5,818 bases of DNA from Tateyamaria sp. (GTDB taxonomy: Bacteria > Pseudomonadota > Alphaproteobacteria > Rhodobacterales > Rhodobacteraceae): the NCBI GenBank assembly GCA_018668195.1, contig JABITU010000089.1:1-5818 (forward strand). The letters run 5' to 3'. The translations under genes and the position numbers were made by a program. This document shows, one piece after another, positions 5,703-5,818 of the stretch. Position 1 is the first letter of the stretch. Every line of letters starts with the position of its first letter. Under the pieces are notes generated by a model that had not been told where the DNA came from, searched no databases, and worked only from the letters and a program-made list of their open reading frames with translations.

Positions 5703-5818
5703 ATGGAAAACGTTGTTCTTATTATCCATCTAATCCTTGCGATCGGTCTGATCGCCGTAGTGCTCATACAACGCTCCGAAGGGGGCGGATTGGGCATGGG
5801 CGGCGGCGGTGGCGGCGC
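5703..5818 (+). CDS. secG: Preprotein translocase subunit SecG (3' partial)
   Basis: From the ATG at 5703, 38 codons are visible before the window ends. The start MENVVLIIHLILAIGLIAVV is one membrane helix, followed by LIQRSEGGGLGMGGGGGG, the hallmark of SecG: the VLIQRSEGGG turn and the Gly-rich cytoplasmic loop. The second helix would lie beyond the window. SecG associates with SecYE in the inner membrane and assists SecA-driven protein export. A modest Shine-Dalgarno (AAAAGG, 5685-5690) lies 12 nt upstream. The gene is divergent from the nitrile hydratase operon. Confidence 0.95.
   Translation, partial: MENVVLIIHLILAIGLIAVVLIQRSEGGGLGMGGGGGG

Overview
The window looks like a chromosome segment of a marine Rhodobacteraceae (Roseobacter-group) alphaproteobacterium. 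The grounds are a purA gene followed by a DUF2842 membrane protein, a divergent DUF6524-type membrane protein, a Gly-rich SecG, and an acidic protein of a type I associate with this family. No rRNA, tRNA, CRISPR array, integrase or intact transposase is visible.

Layout, left to right. (1) The 3' part of a long acidic, low-complexity protein gene (1-1476, +), open at the left edge, ends at a good rho-independent terminator (1498-1528). (2) On the minus strand, purA (1892-3184) is followed after 9 nt by a small two-helix membrane protein (DUF2842, 1655-1882). A textbook Shine-Dalgarno overlapping the purA stop codon makes this a likely two-gene operon. (3) Divergent from purA is a four-helix inner-membrane protein (DUF6524-like, 3370-3765, +); its ribosome-binding site lies in the loop of a perfect hairpin. 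(4) A non-coding stretch (3766-3990) holds several inverted repeats and perhaps a coding or repeat remnant. (5) On the minus strand is a compact nitrile hydratase operon, transcribed alpha (4970-5587), beta (4299-4973), accessory/activator (3991-4302). Both junctions are 4-nt ATGA stop/start overlaps. (6) Divergent from it, the first 38 codons of secG start at 5703 (+) and run off the right edge.

How the genes work together. The nitrile hydratase genes form one functional unit: alpha carries the metal-binding Cys cluster in its cobalt-type form, beta completes the active site and heterodimer, and the accessory protein, a shortened relative of beta, is expected to help metal loading. The enzyme would hydrate nitriles to amides. 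No amidase, cobalt transporter or regulator lies in the window, so the rest of the pathway must be encoded elsewhere. The other genes are housekeeping (AMP synthesis, protein export) or small membrane proteins of unknown role. I read the nitrile hydratase cassette as accessory DNA lodged between core genes, but that needs a synteny comparison. I found no convincing previously undescribed system; the most unusual items are the hairpin-presented ribosome-binding site at 3351-3368, the ambiguous His-rich start of the alpha subunit, and the protein-like remnant at 3837-3990.
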